64,000 nucleotides of DNA from Tritrichomonas foetus. Taxonomy: Eukaryota; Parabasalia; Tritrichomonadida; Tritrichomonadidae. Location: NCBI GenBank assembly GCA_001839685.1, contig MLAK01000949.1, positions 99,270 to 163,269 on the forward strand, given 5' to 3'. The position numbers and the translations under genes were made by a program. Shown in pieces: positions 1 to 10,508 of this stretch (position 1 is its first letter; every line of letters begins with the position of its first letter). Below the pieces are notes generated by a model. That model did no database searches. It was not told where the DNA came from and saw only the letters and a program-made list of their open reading frames with translations.

Positions 1-1495
1 AATTAATGAATTGATTTATCATAAACTTGAGTGAATTGTATAGTTTATAATATTGTATAAAATTTTTTTTTTGAAACAGCTTTAAGAATTGGACAATCTC
101 AGTTATTTGTTTTTATTCCGTGCGCAAGTTATAAAACAGTCCTGATACTTAACATCAATTCTTTTTATACATAATTGTTTTATACAAAAAAATTGGAAAC
201 CGATTGGAGCCATCAAATTTTATGTGTCACAATTATCAATCATTTGCCCATTTGAATCAATCATATTATTGCATTTCATAATTGGAAATTAATGAAAGGG
301 TACATTGCCTGGAAATGATATTTGCAGTGTCAAAATCACCAATGTTTTACCAATATCTTTCGTTTTTCGATTTGTAGGTCTTTTTAACTTTCATAAAATG
401 TTACATAATTGATCTTATTATAATAAAACAAGTGATGGTTCGTATTACGGAATAATATCAAGAAGAATTTTCATAAAATGCTCTAACTTCAATTTTTTAA
501 GATTATGATATGGATTTATGACAACTATTCCTTTATCAATTCAATAAATGGAGCATTATGTTTTGGGGAGAATTGATTCAAAAATATTTGCACTGGTTTA
601 AAATTCTTTAAGTGTTAATTTTGTCTCTACGAATGTACTTTTATTCAGAAAAATCTTTACTCAATGATTAATACTGAACCACCAAAATAATTCAATGCAC
701 ATCTTTGAATTATGGTAATGTAAGATTCATATTCTTCAAACCAGAAGACAATACATAATTATATCTAACAAGACAACTTTTGAGTGACAATCAATGCAAT
801 TAATCTTAAATGAATTTCAAATGCCATTTTTGACGATTATGATCTCAATAAACTCTTTTTCTTGAAATGAAGTGTAATATAAAGGAAATAATATAAATAT
901 TCAAGATTGATGACCCAGATATTGTTTTTTGACATTGATCTCTATAATTTCATTCTAACACCTCTATCGCTGAGTGCACACCTCCGATCACAAAATATAG
1001 TTAATTGATGCCATTTTCGAAAGATCAATGATCATTCGATTAACCTTTTATTTTCCACAAAATATATTTTCAATAGGCAAACAACGGCTGATACACATTT
1101 ATATTTTATTCAATACTGAAATTCTGGAATCAATGCCTTTAGAAAATATTCAAACATTTCCCTTTGTCAATAATAGTTTCTCCTAAAATGATTGTGATAT
1201 TCTTATTCAAAGAAAAAAATTCTCAAAATATTCATTTAAATTCTTACCAGAATTCTGAAATCTTACTGAAGATTTGTTGACTTTTGAAACCAGATTTCAT
1301 TTCAAATTCGAAATATTTCAATTATTCACACAAACTTTTTGTATGAATAATATATTTATGAAAGTGGGAAATAAAAACAATGTTTCATACAAAAAGTTAA
1401 CCCCTCATACCCTTGAATTTCTAATTAAAAAAGTTAAATTTACAGTCATGAAAAAGAGAAAAAATAGAAATAAAACATTTAGAAAAAGTCAGATT
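1..1495. other. AT-rich intergenic region
   Basis: No convincing coding sequence, RNA gene or repeat is visible. The only open frame, near 1274, starts with TTG and has low-complexity composition. The right end holds the promoter of the B56 gene. Confidence 0.5.
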
Positions 1496-1500
1496 TCATT
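1496..1500 (+). promoter_or_regulatory. Initiator (Inr) of the B56 gene
   Basis: TCATT matches the trichomonad initiator TCA-Py-(T/A). The presumed +1 A at 1498 lies 8 nt before the ATG at 1506, a normal spacing for very short trichomonad 5' UTRs. Confidence 0.5.
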
Positions 1501-1505
1501 GAATT

Positions 1506-3197
1506 ATGAAATCTATTTCCTCAAAAAGTGAAAAAAGAATGAATGAATGTCGAAAACAGAGTTTGGATAAATCAGTAACTTGCGAATTTCTTCGAAATCG
1601 ATACATCGGCCGACCATCTGCTCTTACAAAAGTAAAGTTCACCAAACCATCAAAAACATTAACTCGTTTGTCAAATTCTGTCGCGATTAAACTACCGTTG
1701 AAAGATTGCACGCACCCGCTTCCCCAACTTCAGCAATTTCCACAGCCACAACAGATATTATGTACGCCGATTCAATTTCCAGCAGAGCCTCTGTCAGATC
1801 CAGAATTAAATAATCCAATATATGTTAATTCTTTTTCGATTCGACGAAAAACTGATATAAAATTTGATGTGCAATTAGAAGATCTTAAAAAAATTATTGA
1901 TCTGAATGACGAAGAAAGAAGAGATTTACTTTTTGAAAAAATACAAATATGTGAAAAAGTTTGTGATTTTTCATCATCTTTGCGCGACAAAGAAGCAAAA
2001 GAAATCAAAACTCAATGTTTGAATGATTTGAACTCTTTATTTGCGGATTCAAATTTCACCGAAATTATTTATGCAACTGATCTCAGAATTTTTTTAAACA
2101 TGATAAAAAAAAATATTATAAGAAACAAGCCATACATTGCACCATCTATTTTGATTGGAAGAGCTCCCGTTTTTTGTGAAAAGGCTTGGGCTCATCTTTT
2201 GCCAATTTATCAAATTTTTTATAGCTTAGTTTTTCATTTTCAACGACATTTAATAATACCATCATCTTTTTTGAAATCTTTGTTATTGCTTCTTCATTTT
2301 CCTGATGAAAGAGAACGAGATCAAATTGTTCAAATTGTTTTGATTTATTTGAGATATCATTCTGAACAAATTGATTTTGTTTTAAGATGTGTGACAAATG
2401 AGATTATTTTATACTACGAACAAAAGCACGAAGGATTTGCAATTTCCTCATTTCTCAAAATCATCTTTGCTTTTATTTCGCGTGCAATTCCTTTTTTAAA
2501 GCCATTTCAAGCTGTTTTAGCTCCACTTTTATCATGTTCAGCAATTGACACTTTTTTTAGTTTGCTTTTATCCATTATTGATTATATCATCACATATGAT
2601 AAATCACAAACTTTAATAGTTATGTATGAAATGATTCATAGATTTCCTATATCTTCTGTTAGTGCGCAAGTCATTCGAATTTCTATGATCAACAAATTAA
2701 TAGAACGTCTTACTCCTGAAGAATTTTCGAAAATTCATATTTCTTTTTTTCAATTGTATGCAAGATGTGCTAATTCACGATCTACTAAAGTTACGTTGTC
2801 TGCATTGTCAATTTTGTCAAATAAATCTGCTATTAAATTATTCACATGTGAAAAAATTGATACCTTTCAAATTCTTTATCCATTTGTTTCAAAAGCTATG
2901 AAATTTCACTGGTCCCCGAAAGTGAAAGGACCAGCTTTAATTGCACTTAAAGCTTTACAAGGTATCAGTCCAAAGGATTTTGAAAAAATGCATAAAAATA
3001 CATCAGATTTGAAATATGTTCGACCTAATTGGGATTTGATTCTTAAAGAGGCCATTAAAAATGATAAAAGCATAAATATAGCAAAATGTAAAAAAGAAGC
3101 TGATGATTATTTTACCAATATTGAAAAAATTGCAAAATTAGAATCAGAAAATATCACAATTGGTGTCCCACAAAAAACAGAGACATACTATTTCTGA
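1506..3197 (+). CDS. PP2A regulatory subunit B56 (B') family
   Basis: This 563-residue protein is a B56-type regulatory subunit, the helical-repeat module that directs the PP2A catalytic and scaffold subunits to substrates. The B56 core starts near residue 134 with NDEERRDLLFEKIQIC, the counterpart of the family's NDEERQDLL segment. It continues with AWAHLLPIYQIF, FPDERERDQIVQIVL, and HWSPKVKGPALIALKAL near residues 485-500, all recognisable family landmarks. The first 130 residues are basic, rich in Ser and Pro, and probably disordered. The ATG at 1506 has an initiator 8 nt upstream. The sequence is divergent from animal and plant B56, so which short linear motif it binds cannot be read here. 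Confidence 0.85.
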   Translation: MKSISSKSEKRMNECRKQSLDKSVTCEFLRNRYIGRPSALTKVKFTKPSKTLTRLSNSVAIKLPLKDCTHPLPQLQQFPQPQQILCTPIQFPAEPLSDPELNNPIYVNSFSIRRKTDIKFDVQLEDLKKIIDLNDEERRDLLFEKIQICEKVCDFSSSLRDKEAKEIKTQCLNDLNSLFADSNFTEIIYATDLRIFLNMIKKNIIRNKPYIAPSILIGRAPVFCEKAWAHLLPIYQIFYSLVFHFQRHLIIPSSFLKSLLLLLHFPDERERDQIVQIVLIYLRYHSEQIDFVLRCVTNEIILYYEQKHEGFAISSFLKIIFAFISRAIPFLKPFQAVLAPLLSCSAIDTFFSLLLSIIDYIITYDKSQTLIVMYEMIHRFPISSVSAQVIRISMINKLIERLTPEEFSKIHISFFQLYARCANSRSTKVTLSALSILSNKSAIKLFTCEKIDTFQILYPFVSKAMKFHWSPKVKGPALIALKALQGISPKDFEKMHKNTSDLKYVRPNWDLILKEAIKNDKSINIAKCKKEADDYFTNIEKIAKLESENITIGVPQKTETYYF

Positions 3198-4535
3198 ATG
3201 CATCTGCTGATGAACTTAGTCTTGTTTGTATTAATTATACAATTTTTTATATTTGTTTATTAAATAGAGATATGCGTATATTTATTTTCTATTTTTTATA
3301 TGTAAATCTTTTTTTGTAAATTGCTGCCTAAGATTGATCATTACAGAAGCCTTGATCTATTTTGATACCATTTGAAATATTGAATCATTCAAGAAAATAT
3401 TTGAAGGATTTACAATATATATATTTTTTGGCAGAGATGATGAACAGAAGGAAATACTGAAAAAAATAAAGCATAGAATTTTTTCTATGACACTGAATAA
3501 ACATTAAGATTGATTCTGGTTTATCTCCTGAAATAATGATAAATTGCCGAAATAAATATAATTTCACATCTTAAAGTATATTTAATTAGCAAATTAAAAC
3601 ATTATAAACTCAATTCATGATGAAAAGAACGAGATAATTTATATATAGTTCTAATGACCTTAGAAAAATTGAGATTTTTTATAGAATTATGGTTGATATT
3701 TGCTACAATTTAGAATTTAACAGAGTATCAACATTGTTGACCGAATAAATAGTTATCGGACTATCAGTTTTTTCAATTTTCATCTCACTTATTGAATTTA
3801 TTCGACTATTTAATTTTAATATAATTTCTTTGCAACAACAAACATTCAATGCTAATTTTGCATATTTACCTTTAAAAAATATTCAAAGGGATTGAATTCA
3901 TATTCAAATATCCTGACCAAAATTAACAAAAAGTTAAAATAGAATGTATTTATATCTCATCAAAATTGCTTATACTAAGCAACTAGAGTTTAAAGTAATT
4001 TAGAATCTAGGATAATATATGTATTGCAAAACTTTTTCATCATATTGATGAAAATTCATCTAATTTTTGCCCTCAAGTAACGAGAAGATTTTAATTTGAA
4101 AACAAACTGTTTGTTAATTCTCAATTTGAGATAGAAAATTGAATATGTAAGTTTATATTCAAATAACCTAATCTTTTCATAGAACTTTTTGACACAACAG
4201 TAAACCTATTACATGACTTTATGAAAATATAATACATGCGTTTCATCCTTTTTTCTGAACGATTCCATAAGATCTTTCAAATCCCGTTTCAGACTATTCA
4301 ATGCAGTTTCAATATATAGAAATTCTGGTATCTACAGACTGTTTTTTCAAAATTGAATATATAATTGAAAAATTCAATACTTAATTTCTTATTTTTTTCA
4401 ATATCCGTTGATTTATCAATGAAAATACTTCAGAAATTTTTCTTAGCTTTCTTCGATTTCAATTCTGTTATGCAATGAAAAAGTTAAATAATACAAAAAG
4501 TTCTTCTCTTCTTCGAGATCACTTTTTTGATAGCT
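3198..4535. other. AT-rich intergenic region
   Basis: No gene or ordered repeat is seen between the B56 stop and the methionine gamma-lyase promoter. Confidence 0.5.
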
Positions 4536-4557
4536 TCATTTCGAGCAATCACTCATA
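4536..4557 (+). promoter_or_regulatory. Two initiator motifs of the methionine gamma-lyase gene
   Basis: TCATT at 4536-4540 and TCATA at 4553-4557 both fit TCA-Py-(T/A). Their +1 A residues (4538, 4555) lie 24 and 7 nt before the ATG at 4562. Both lie downstream of the in-frame ATG at 4475, so the mRNA would begin after that codon. Confidence 0.55.
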
Positions 4558-4561
4558 CAAA

Positions 4562-5752
4562 ATGACAGAAGAACTAATGAGCATGGAAACCCAAGTAATT
4601 CACGCTAACCACCAGAAGGACCAATACGGCGCAGTTGTTCCACCAATTTATCAGACATCGACGTTTGTTTTTGATTCTGCCGAGCAAGGCGGCCGTCGCT
4701 TCGCTGGCGAAGAGAGCGGCTATATCTACACACGCCTCGGCAACCCAACTACCGCAAATCTCGAAGGAAAGCTCGCCACGCTCGAATGCGCAGAATCAGC
4801 AGCATGCGTTTCATCAGGAATGGCGGCCATTGCTTCAACTGTTTTGACACTTTTGCAAAGTGGTGATCACATCATCTCCGACGACACATTGTATGGCTGC
4901 ACACATTCTCTCTTCGAACACCAACTCAGAAAATTCGGAATCGAAGTCGATTTTATTGATGCATCAAAGCCAGGTGAAGTCAAAAAACACATGAAACCAA
5001 ACACAAAAATTGTTTTCTTCGAAACCCCAGCCAATCCAACACTCAAAATTATCGATATTCAACAAGTTGTTCACGAAGCCCATTCACAGGAAGGAGTTTT
5101 TGTTGTTGTCGACAATACGTTCAACTCACCAATCACCACTCGACCAATCAAATTCGGTGCAGATATTGTTGTTCATTCAATGACCAAGTATTTGAATGGC
5201 CATACAGATGTTGTCGGTGGCTGCATTTGTTCAACTAAACAAATTATTGATAAAATCAAATGCGAAGGAATCAAAGACATCACAGGTGGTGTTCTTTCAC
5301 CACATGACGCCTTTTTGGTTATCAGGGGTTTAATGACACTTGATCTTCGTGTTAGAAAGGCTTCCGCAAATGCAATGATTATGGCTGAGTTCCTTGAAAA
5401 CCATCCAGCTGTCGAAAAGGTTTATTATCCTGGTTTAGAATCACACCACAATCATGATGTTGCTGCACGCCAGATGGACACTTTTGGATCAATGATTACT
5501 TTTGAATTGAAGGGCGGACTAGAAGCAGGAAAGCGTCTTTTGAATACACTCAAATTGATGGTTCTCGCTGTTTCTCTCGGTGGATGCGAAACACTCATTC
5601 AGCATCCTGCATCAATGACACATGCATGCGTGCCACGCGAAGAAAGAGAGGCTGCAGGCCTCACCGATGGAATGATTCGACTCTCAGTTGGAATTGAAGG
5701 AATTGACGACCTCATCAGCGACATCAAGCAGGCACTTGATGGGCTTTTATAA
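4562..5752 (+). CDS. mgl: Methionine gamma-lyase (PLP enzyme)
   Basis: The 396-residue enzyme belongs to the Cys/Met-metabolism PLP family and should split methionine into methanethiol, ammonia and 2-oxobutyrate in the cytosol. Lys209 in SMTKYLNGHTD is the Schiff-base lysine. Cys113 in LYGCTH is the cysteine that separates methionine gamma-lyase from cystathionine gamma-lyase. YTRLGNPT, VDNTF and SLGGCETLIQHPAS are also intact. An upstream in-frame ATG at 4475 would add 29 residues, but the family begins near this second ATG and two initiators lie between the two codons. The stop overlaps TAAA, like trichomonad polyadenylation signals. The G+C-rich coding sequence contrasts with its flanks. 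Trichomonad copies are generally considered bacterial acquisitions. Confidence 0.93.
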   Translation: MTEELMSMETQVIHANHQKDQYGAVVPPIYQTSTFVFDSAEQGGRRFAGEESGYIYTRLGNPTTANLEGKLATLECAESAACVSSGMAAIASTVLTLLQSGDHIISDDTLYGCTHSLFEHQLRKFGIEVDFIDASKPGEVKKHMKPNTKIVFFETPANPTLKIIDIQQVVHEAHSQEGVFVVVDNTFNSPITTRPIKFGADIVVHSMTKYLNGHTDVVGGCICSTKQIIDKIKCEGIKDITGGVLSPHDAFLVIRGLMTLDLRVRKASANAMIMAEFLENHPAVEKVYYPGLESHHNHDVAARQMDTFGSMITFELKGGLEAGKRLLNTLKLMVLAVSLGGCETLIQHPASMTHACVPREEREAAGLTDGMIRLSVGIEGIDDLISDIKQALDGLL

Positions 5753-6642
5753 AGAATGCTCTTAAAAAAAGACTTTAATCAAAAATGTATTCACATAATT
5801 TATAATGATACTAATAAACTTTCTTAATAAAATATACATTTTTATGTTTACTTCCTTCAAGATTCAGTTCCATTAATGCTGATTTGTGGAAACATCAAAT
5901 TACTTAACAAAATATGAGCACATTAACAAATTCAAATGAGTTAAGGAATCATGAATCTGAATGTTAGTAAATCATTTATGATGTTATAAACTCATTTATA
6001 CTATTACTAAATGATTTAACATTGTAGTCAATTCATTTATACTATTGCTAAATGATTTAACATTGTAGTCAACCCATTTATACTATTACTAAATGATTTA
6101 ACATTGTAGTCAATTCATTTATAAAATTATTAATTCATTTATACTATTATTAAATTTTTTGTACAGTTACTAAATCATTTATCATTGTTATTAACTCATT
6201 TATAGTGCTATTAAATCACTTACAATGTTGCGAAATCATTTACAACATGTTTAATATCATTTATAATGTGTAAAAATCTGCTATTTTACTATGAATTCGT
6301 TTACAATCCTATTTCACCATTTCATGACAATACTTTATGTCCATTTGATAGGTAAGAGTCATGTCAAACGAATGAGGCTGCGAGAAATGGGTGAATAAAT
6401 CAAATGCAACTGGTAATGTCGAAATGTTTACATATCAGTTTATTGAATGCTCCTTCTTGGAAAGTTCTTTCGTGACTTGTGGATGAAGGCCATAACTTAT
6501 TTCATAAACGCAATAAGCATGCACTTAATGAATCGGAATAATTTTATGAAGAGTTGGCGCCAATGATATTTTAATTCAAGTTTCAGATTCCAGTAACTTT
6601 TTCTATATTTATGAAAAAGTCGCGACATAAAATACGATTCAC
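5753..6642. other. Intergenic region containing a minisatellite
   Basis: No gene is supported. The middle is occupied by the tandem repeat described separately, and the remainder is AT-rich. A TCATA initiator-like site at 6643-6647 lies 55 nt before the next ATG, so its use is uncertain. Confidence 0.5.
5960..6280. repeat. 41-bp minisatellite decaying into half units
   Basis: Three near-identical 41-bp units start at 5992, 6033 and 6074, each opening with (T/C)CATTTATACTATT and carrying AAATGATTTAACATTGTAGT. On both sides the array degenerates into units of roughly 20-25 bp built on AAATCATTTA, so the 41-mer is probably a doubled shorter unit. Confidence 0.8.
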
Positions 6643-6699
6643 TCATAACATTTATCCACAACAACTTTTTGAATTTGAATATTATATAAAATTTAATAA

Positions 6700-9600
6700 A
6701 TGGAAAGACGATTAAAAGAAACATTTCTAATAGCCATTAAAAAAGACTATATTAGAGAAGTTTTAGTATATGCAATGAAATACATAGAGAATGGTTTCGA
6801 AAAAACTGCTCAATTTCCAACTATTGCAGATTATTTGAAATCATTATTTCCACCAACAACATGTGATAAGTCTCAGAAATCCGAAATGTTAGTGATATCT
6901 TGTAAAGATTGTGCTCTCAATAGTAACAGCCTAATGTGTGTTGAATGTTATTTAAATAGTATTCATATGAAAGAGAAACATAGAATTTCAGTTTTCGTAT
7001 CAGAATTGGGAACATGTAGTTGTGGTGATCCAACAGCATGGAAACAATCTGGATTTTGTTGTAAACATAATCATGAAATCAAAAATCCAGAATTAAAAAT
7101 TCCAAAAGAACTTCGAGAAAAATTTGAATTTGTTTTTAATGAATTATATAATTATTTTATTGATGAATTTAACAACAGTGACTATTTATATAGACTTAAC
7201 CATCTTCTTCCATTGATTACAAGTTTGACTCAATGGAGCGAAGGTGTTCGAAGATTAGTCGGGAAAATATTTTCTCAACAAGAATTTATTGTAAATCTTT
7301 TGAATAGGTCGATAACATTTGATCTCGAAACTTCATTCATTGTTAATAATTTTATTTCAGCTTTAATGGATGATTATGTCTTCCGTCAAAAAGCTGCAAT
7401 TTCAATAATTCAAAATTTTATTCCATTCTATAAATTGTCACTTCGTTCAACTAATGACAATGTTTTTTTTAGTATTACCCCGATGATAATTACTGAGAGT
7501 GTATTTAACCTTGGAATTAATTTTGATAATATTATTCAAAATATGATTAAAGCAACTGTAGAATTTTTGTATCAATCTGGTGAATATGAGTCAAACTCTA
7601 AAATTTCTGTCACAGGACATATTTTTAATCATTTTTTTAATTTTCTAAGAAAATCTGGCGATAAAAATCGAATTAACAACAATATTATTCAATTGGCATT
7701 ATCATATAAACAAATTGAAGGGTTCTCTCCAAATCACATTAGTGATCATTTGGCATCCATTAAGTTTATGGAAATAATTAACAAATTACTGCATTATTTA
7801 CGCAAAAATGAATTTAATCAAGAACTTTTCGAAATTTTCATTGATTATTTGTCTAAGGCCACTTTTGAAAAAGATTTGGATCCTAATAAAGATATAGAAT
7901 TTTCTATGTTTTTAAATTTGCATTATTTAGCAATAGAAACCTTAAAACAAAGTAACAGCATTTCGGAAATATGTGATCGCTATTCGATTTTCATCAAAAG
8001 CTTAGATATTCCACTTTTTATTCTTGTCAATTCTATGTTAAGCACATTTGCAAAATGTAATCAACACTTTAAATCGATTCTGAATCAAAAAATGAAGCAA
8101 ATTCAATTATATTCCAACAAGAATTTTATAACTTATTTATTTTATCCATTGTTTTCACTTATTCAAATTCATTTTTGTAATTCTAGTAACAAAAGTGAAT
8201 TTATTGATCAAATTGCAAAACAACTCCAGATTTTTAATGATAATACTATTGGAACTCATAAAGAAAGAATGTTTATATTGATTTTAATTGTGTCATCTTT
8301 AGTTTTTGATCGAGTTTGTTTTGACAGTGATAAAAATAAATTAACAAAATATGTTTTCATAACGAAAAATAAAAATCCCAATCGAGAATATCCAAATAAA
8401 CCATATATTGATTTCATTAGTTCAATGAAAATAGATATTTCTTATAATAGCCTTAAAGAAAAAGAATATAATGAATCATGGAATATAGTTCTTCCTTTCT
8501 TTTCGCCCAAGCATCTGTATCAAAAATATATTCCAATGTTGTCGAATAATAATCAGGTTATTCTTCCATTTCCTGAATATGTTTTTTATCCTAAATTAGC
8601 TGGACTAAATGACTCATTTCATTGCAAATATATTTTTGCTTTAATTTTTGAGATATTATATGAATGTCAAGATGCAAGCATTCAATATGCATTAAATTTG
8701 TTTATTGTCTTTTATCAAAACTCTATAAATCAAACAAACGATAACAAAACAACACAAAATTATGAAATTCATGCGAATTCTTTTCATGAACTTTATGAAA
8801 ACATTCCTGATAACTTCAAAGAATTTTATAACGCAAAAATTGAATATAAAAAATGTGGTTGTTTTCTAACATGCATTAAATTGATCGAAAAGATTGGAAA
8901 TATCGGAATATCTTTTTTAAAAGAAGTCGGTCTATATCATAAAAAAATCACTAAAACTAAAGAAGAAATCCAAAAAATCAAAAATGATATTATTGAAGAA
9001 TATAATCAAAAATTGCACCTCTACCAAGAAAAACATCTGAAATTGTTCGTTGATGTCGATAGTTGCTATATTTATTCACAAAAATTATATATTCCAGTTA
9101 ATATTATTACATCAAGTGTGAATTGTCAAATTCATTTAAATAGACCAAAAGATGATAGTGATTTTGAAGAGCATAAAATATTAACATCATGTTCACATTT
9201 TCTGATAACAGATCCTAATCAAGGTGGGTATTGTCCAATATGTAATGCCAAATTTGTCACAGGTTTGCCGAGACATGATCTTCAATATTATTATGAAGCA
9301 AATAAAAAACTCAATTTTGAAATAAGTGATTTGATTTTTATGATTGAAATTTTAGATTGTCGAAGCCAAATTAAGCCAGAAATACTAAATGATGATACAT
9401 ATTATCTTTATCGGAATCTTTTCTTTCATTTTGTTGCTTATTTTGCATCTACTTATAAATCATCAATAATTGGAGCAAATAATATTATTGATGCCAACTC
9501 CAATATAAATGCACAAGATAACCCAAATAATAATATTAACTCATTAAGACTAATCCAAAGTATGGAAGAAGCAAACAGTGATGATGAGTGCAATAATGAC

Positions 9601-10368
9601 CAAAGTGAGAGTAATTATAATAATGTGAAAAATTCTTCCTGGCCACCACAAAAATATCTGGATGACGTTATTTTTTTAGCATGCGACTATTTAAATGATG
9701 AAGAAGGATTTCATTATGCAGTCCATAATTTTATTTGCAAAAAACAAGTTTTCTGTTTGGATAATAATCATCAGCTATCTTTTGGATTCTTCAAAAAATG
9801 CGAATTAATCAGTAAATTTTTTGTTAGTTCAAAAAGACCAACAATACAAGAATGTATTGATTGGGATTTTTTATTTTCTCATGAACAGATTATTAAAACC
9901 TTTCATCTCACAAATTTATTAAAAATCAATTGTACAGCTTATTCCAATTTAAATATTGATAATATTTATAGAGATGAAAATGCATTTGATCTAATTAATG
10001 ATAATGAATTCAAGCTACCAAATATACCCAAAAATTTTTTAGAATTTGGAGGGGAACCGTTTAATGTTGATTTTTTCGATGATCCTATAAAACAATATAA
10101 TTTGGTTTCAGGTGAAATAGAGTTTCCTTGTCTTGATGTGATGTCTAATGAATGTATGATTACGTTGAATTTTAATGGAAGGATAGCGTCTTCAATTGAT
10201 ATATCAAATGTAGATCAAACTATATACATCCCAAGCATTTATGTTGATGAAGAAGGAAAAGAAGATAGTGGATTTACTCGTGGGAGGTTATTGTTTTTGA
10301 ATGAAGAGAAATATATTTCGATGATGGATGATTTTATGAGTGGTGTTTTAGTTACACGATATTTATAG
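6700..10368 (+). CDS. UBR-box E3 ubiquitin ligase (N-recognin-like)
   Basis: This 1222-residue protein has the architecture of UBR1-type N-recognins, which bind destabilising N-terminal residues and ubiquitinate the protein. A UBR box spans about residues 55-123, with cysteines and histidines at C68, C71, C80, C83, H89, H94, C106, C108, C120, C121 and H123, including the hallmark CSCGD. A long helical region follows. A RING-like segment lies near residues 828-852 (SCSHF then GGYCPICNAKF). The C-terminus carries the conserved UBR tail (PSIYVDEEGKEDSGFTRGR then LLFLNEEKY). There is an Asn/Asp-rich insert near residues 930-975. Similarity outside these modules is low. The ATG at 6700 is the first in frame. 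Confidence 0.82.
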   Translation: MERRLKETFLIAIKKDYIREVLVYAMKYIENGFEKTAQFPTIADYLKSLFPPTTCDKSQKSEMLVISCKDCALNSNSLMCVECYLNSIHMKEKHRISVFVSELGTCSCGDPTAWKQSGFCCKHNHEIKNPELKIPKELREKFEFVFNELYNYFIDEFNNSDYLYRLNHLLPLITSLTQWSEGVRRLVGKIFSQQEFIVNLLNRSITFDLETSFIVNNFISALMDDYVFRQKAAISIIQNFIPFYKLSLRSTNDNVFFSITPMIITESVFNLGINFDNIIQNMIKATVEFLYQSGEYESNSKISVTGHIFNHFFNFLRKSGDKNRINNNIIQLALSYKQIEGFSPNHISDHLASIKFMEIINKLLHYLRKNEFNQELFEIFIDYLSKATFEKDLDPNKDIEFSMFLNLHYLAIETLKQSNSISEICDRYSIFIKSLDIPLFILVNSMLSTFAKCNQHFKSILNQKMKQIQLYSNKNFITYLFYPLFSLIQIHFCNSSNKSEFIDQIAKQLQIFNDNTIGTHKERMFILILIVSSLVFDRVCFDSDKNKLTKYVFITKNKNPNREYPNKPYIDFISSMKIDISYNSLKEKEYNESWNIVLPFFSPKHLYQKYIPMLSNNNQVILPFPEYVFYPKLAGLNDSFHCKYIFALIFEILYECQDASIQYALNLFIVFYQNSINQTNDNKTTQNYEIHANSFHELYENIPDNFKEFYNAKIEYKKCGCFLTCIKLIEKIGNIGISFLKEVGLYHKKITKTKEEIQKIKNDIIEEYNQKLHLYQEKHLKLFVDVDSCYIYSQKLYIPVNIITSSVNCQIHLNRPKDDSDFEEHKILTSCSHFLITDPNQGGYCPICNAKFVTGLPRHDLQYYYEANKKLNFEISDLIFMIEILDCRSQIKPEILNDDTYYLYRNLFFHFVAYFASTYKSSIIGANNIIDANSNINAQDNPNNNINSLRLIQSMEEANSDDECNNDQSESNYNNVKNSSWPPQKYLDDVIFLACDYLNDEEGFHYAVHNFICKKQVFCLDNNHQLSFGFFKKCELISKFFVSSKRPTIQECIDWDFLFSHEQIIKTFHLTNLLKINCTAYSNLNIDNIYRDENAFDLINDNEFKLPNIPKNFLEFGGEPFNVDFFDDPIKQYNLVSGEIEFPCLDVMSNECMITLNFNGRIASSIDISNVDQTIYIPSIYVDEEGKEDSGFTRGRLLFLNEEKYISMMDDFMSGVLVTRYL

Positions 10369-10399
10369 TGTGAATTTATCGTAAAATGTGACATACCAG

Positions 10400-10508
10400 C
10401 TCCTCTTTTGAAGAGATAATATTCAATTCACTAGAACCAAATTATAAACTAATTAAATTTTTACTAGAGCAAGGCGTTGATCCAATGATTCCTTGTCAGA
10501 GAGTTTGA
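10400..10508 (+). pseudogene. Ankyrin-repeat gene remnant
   Basis: One frame reads through about 35 codons ending in NYKLIKFLLEQGVDP and a stop. This is the helix-turn pattern of an ankyrin repeat of the kind found in large trichomonad DUF3447/ankyrin families. No start codon or further repeats are found around it, so it is probably a gene fragment. The call rests on one short motif. Confidence 0.35.
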
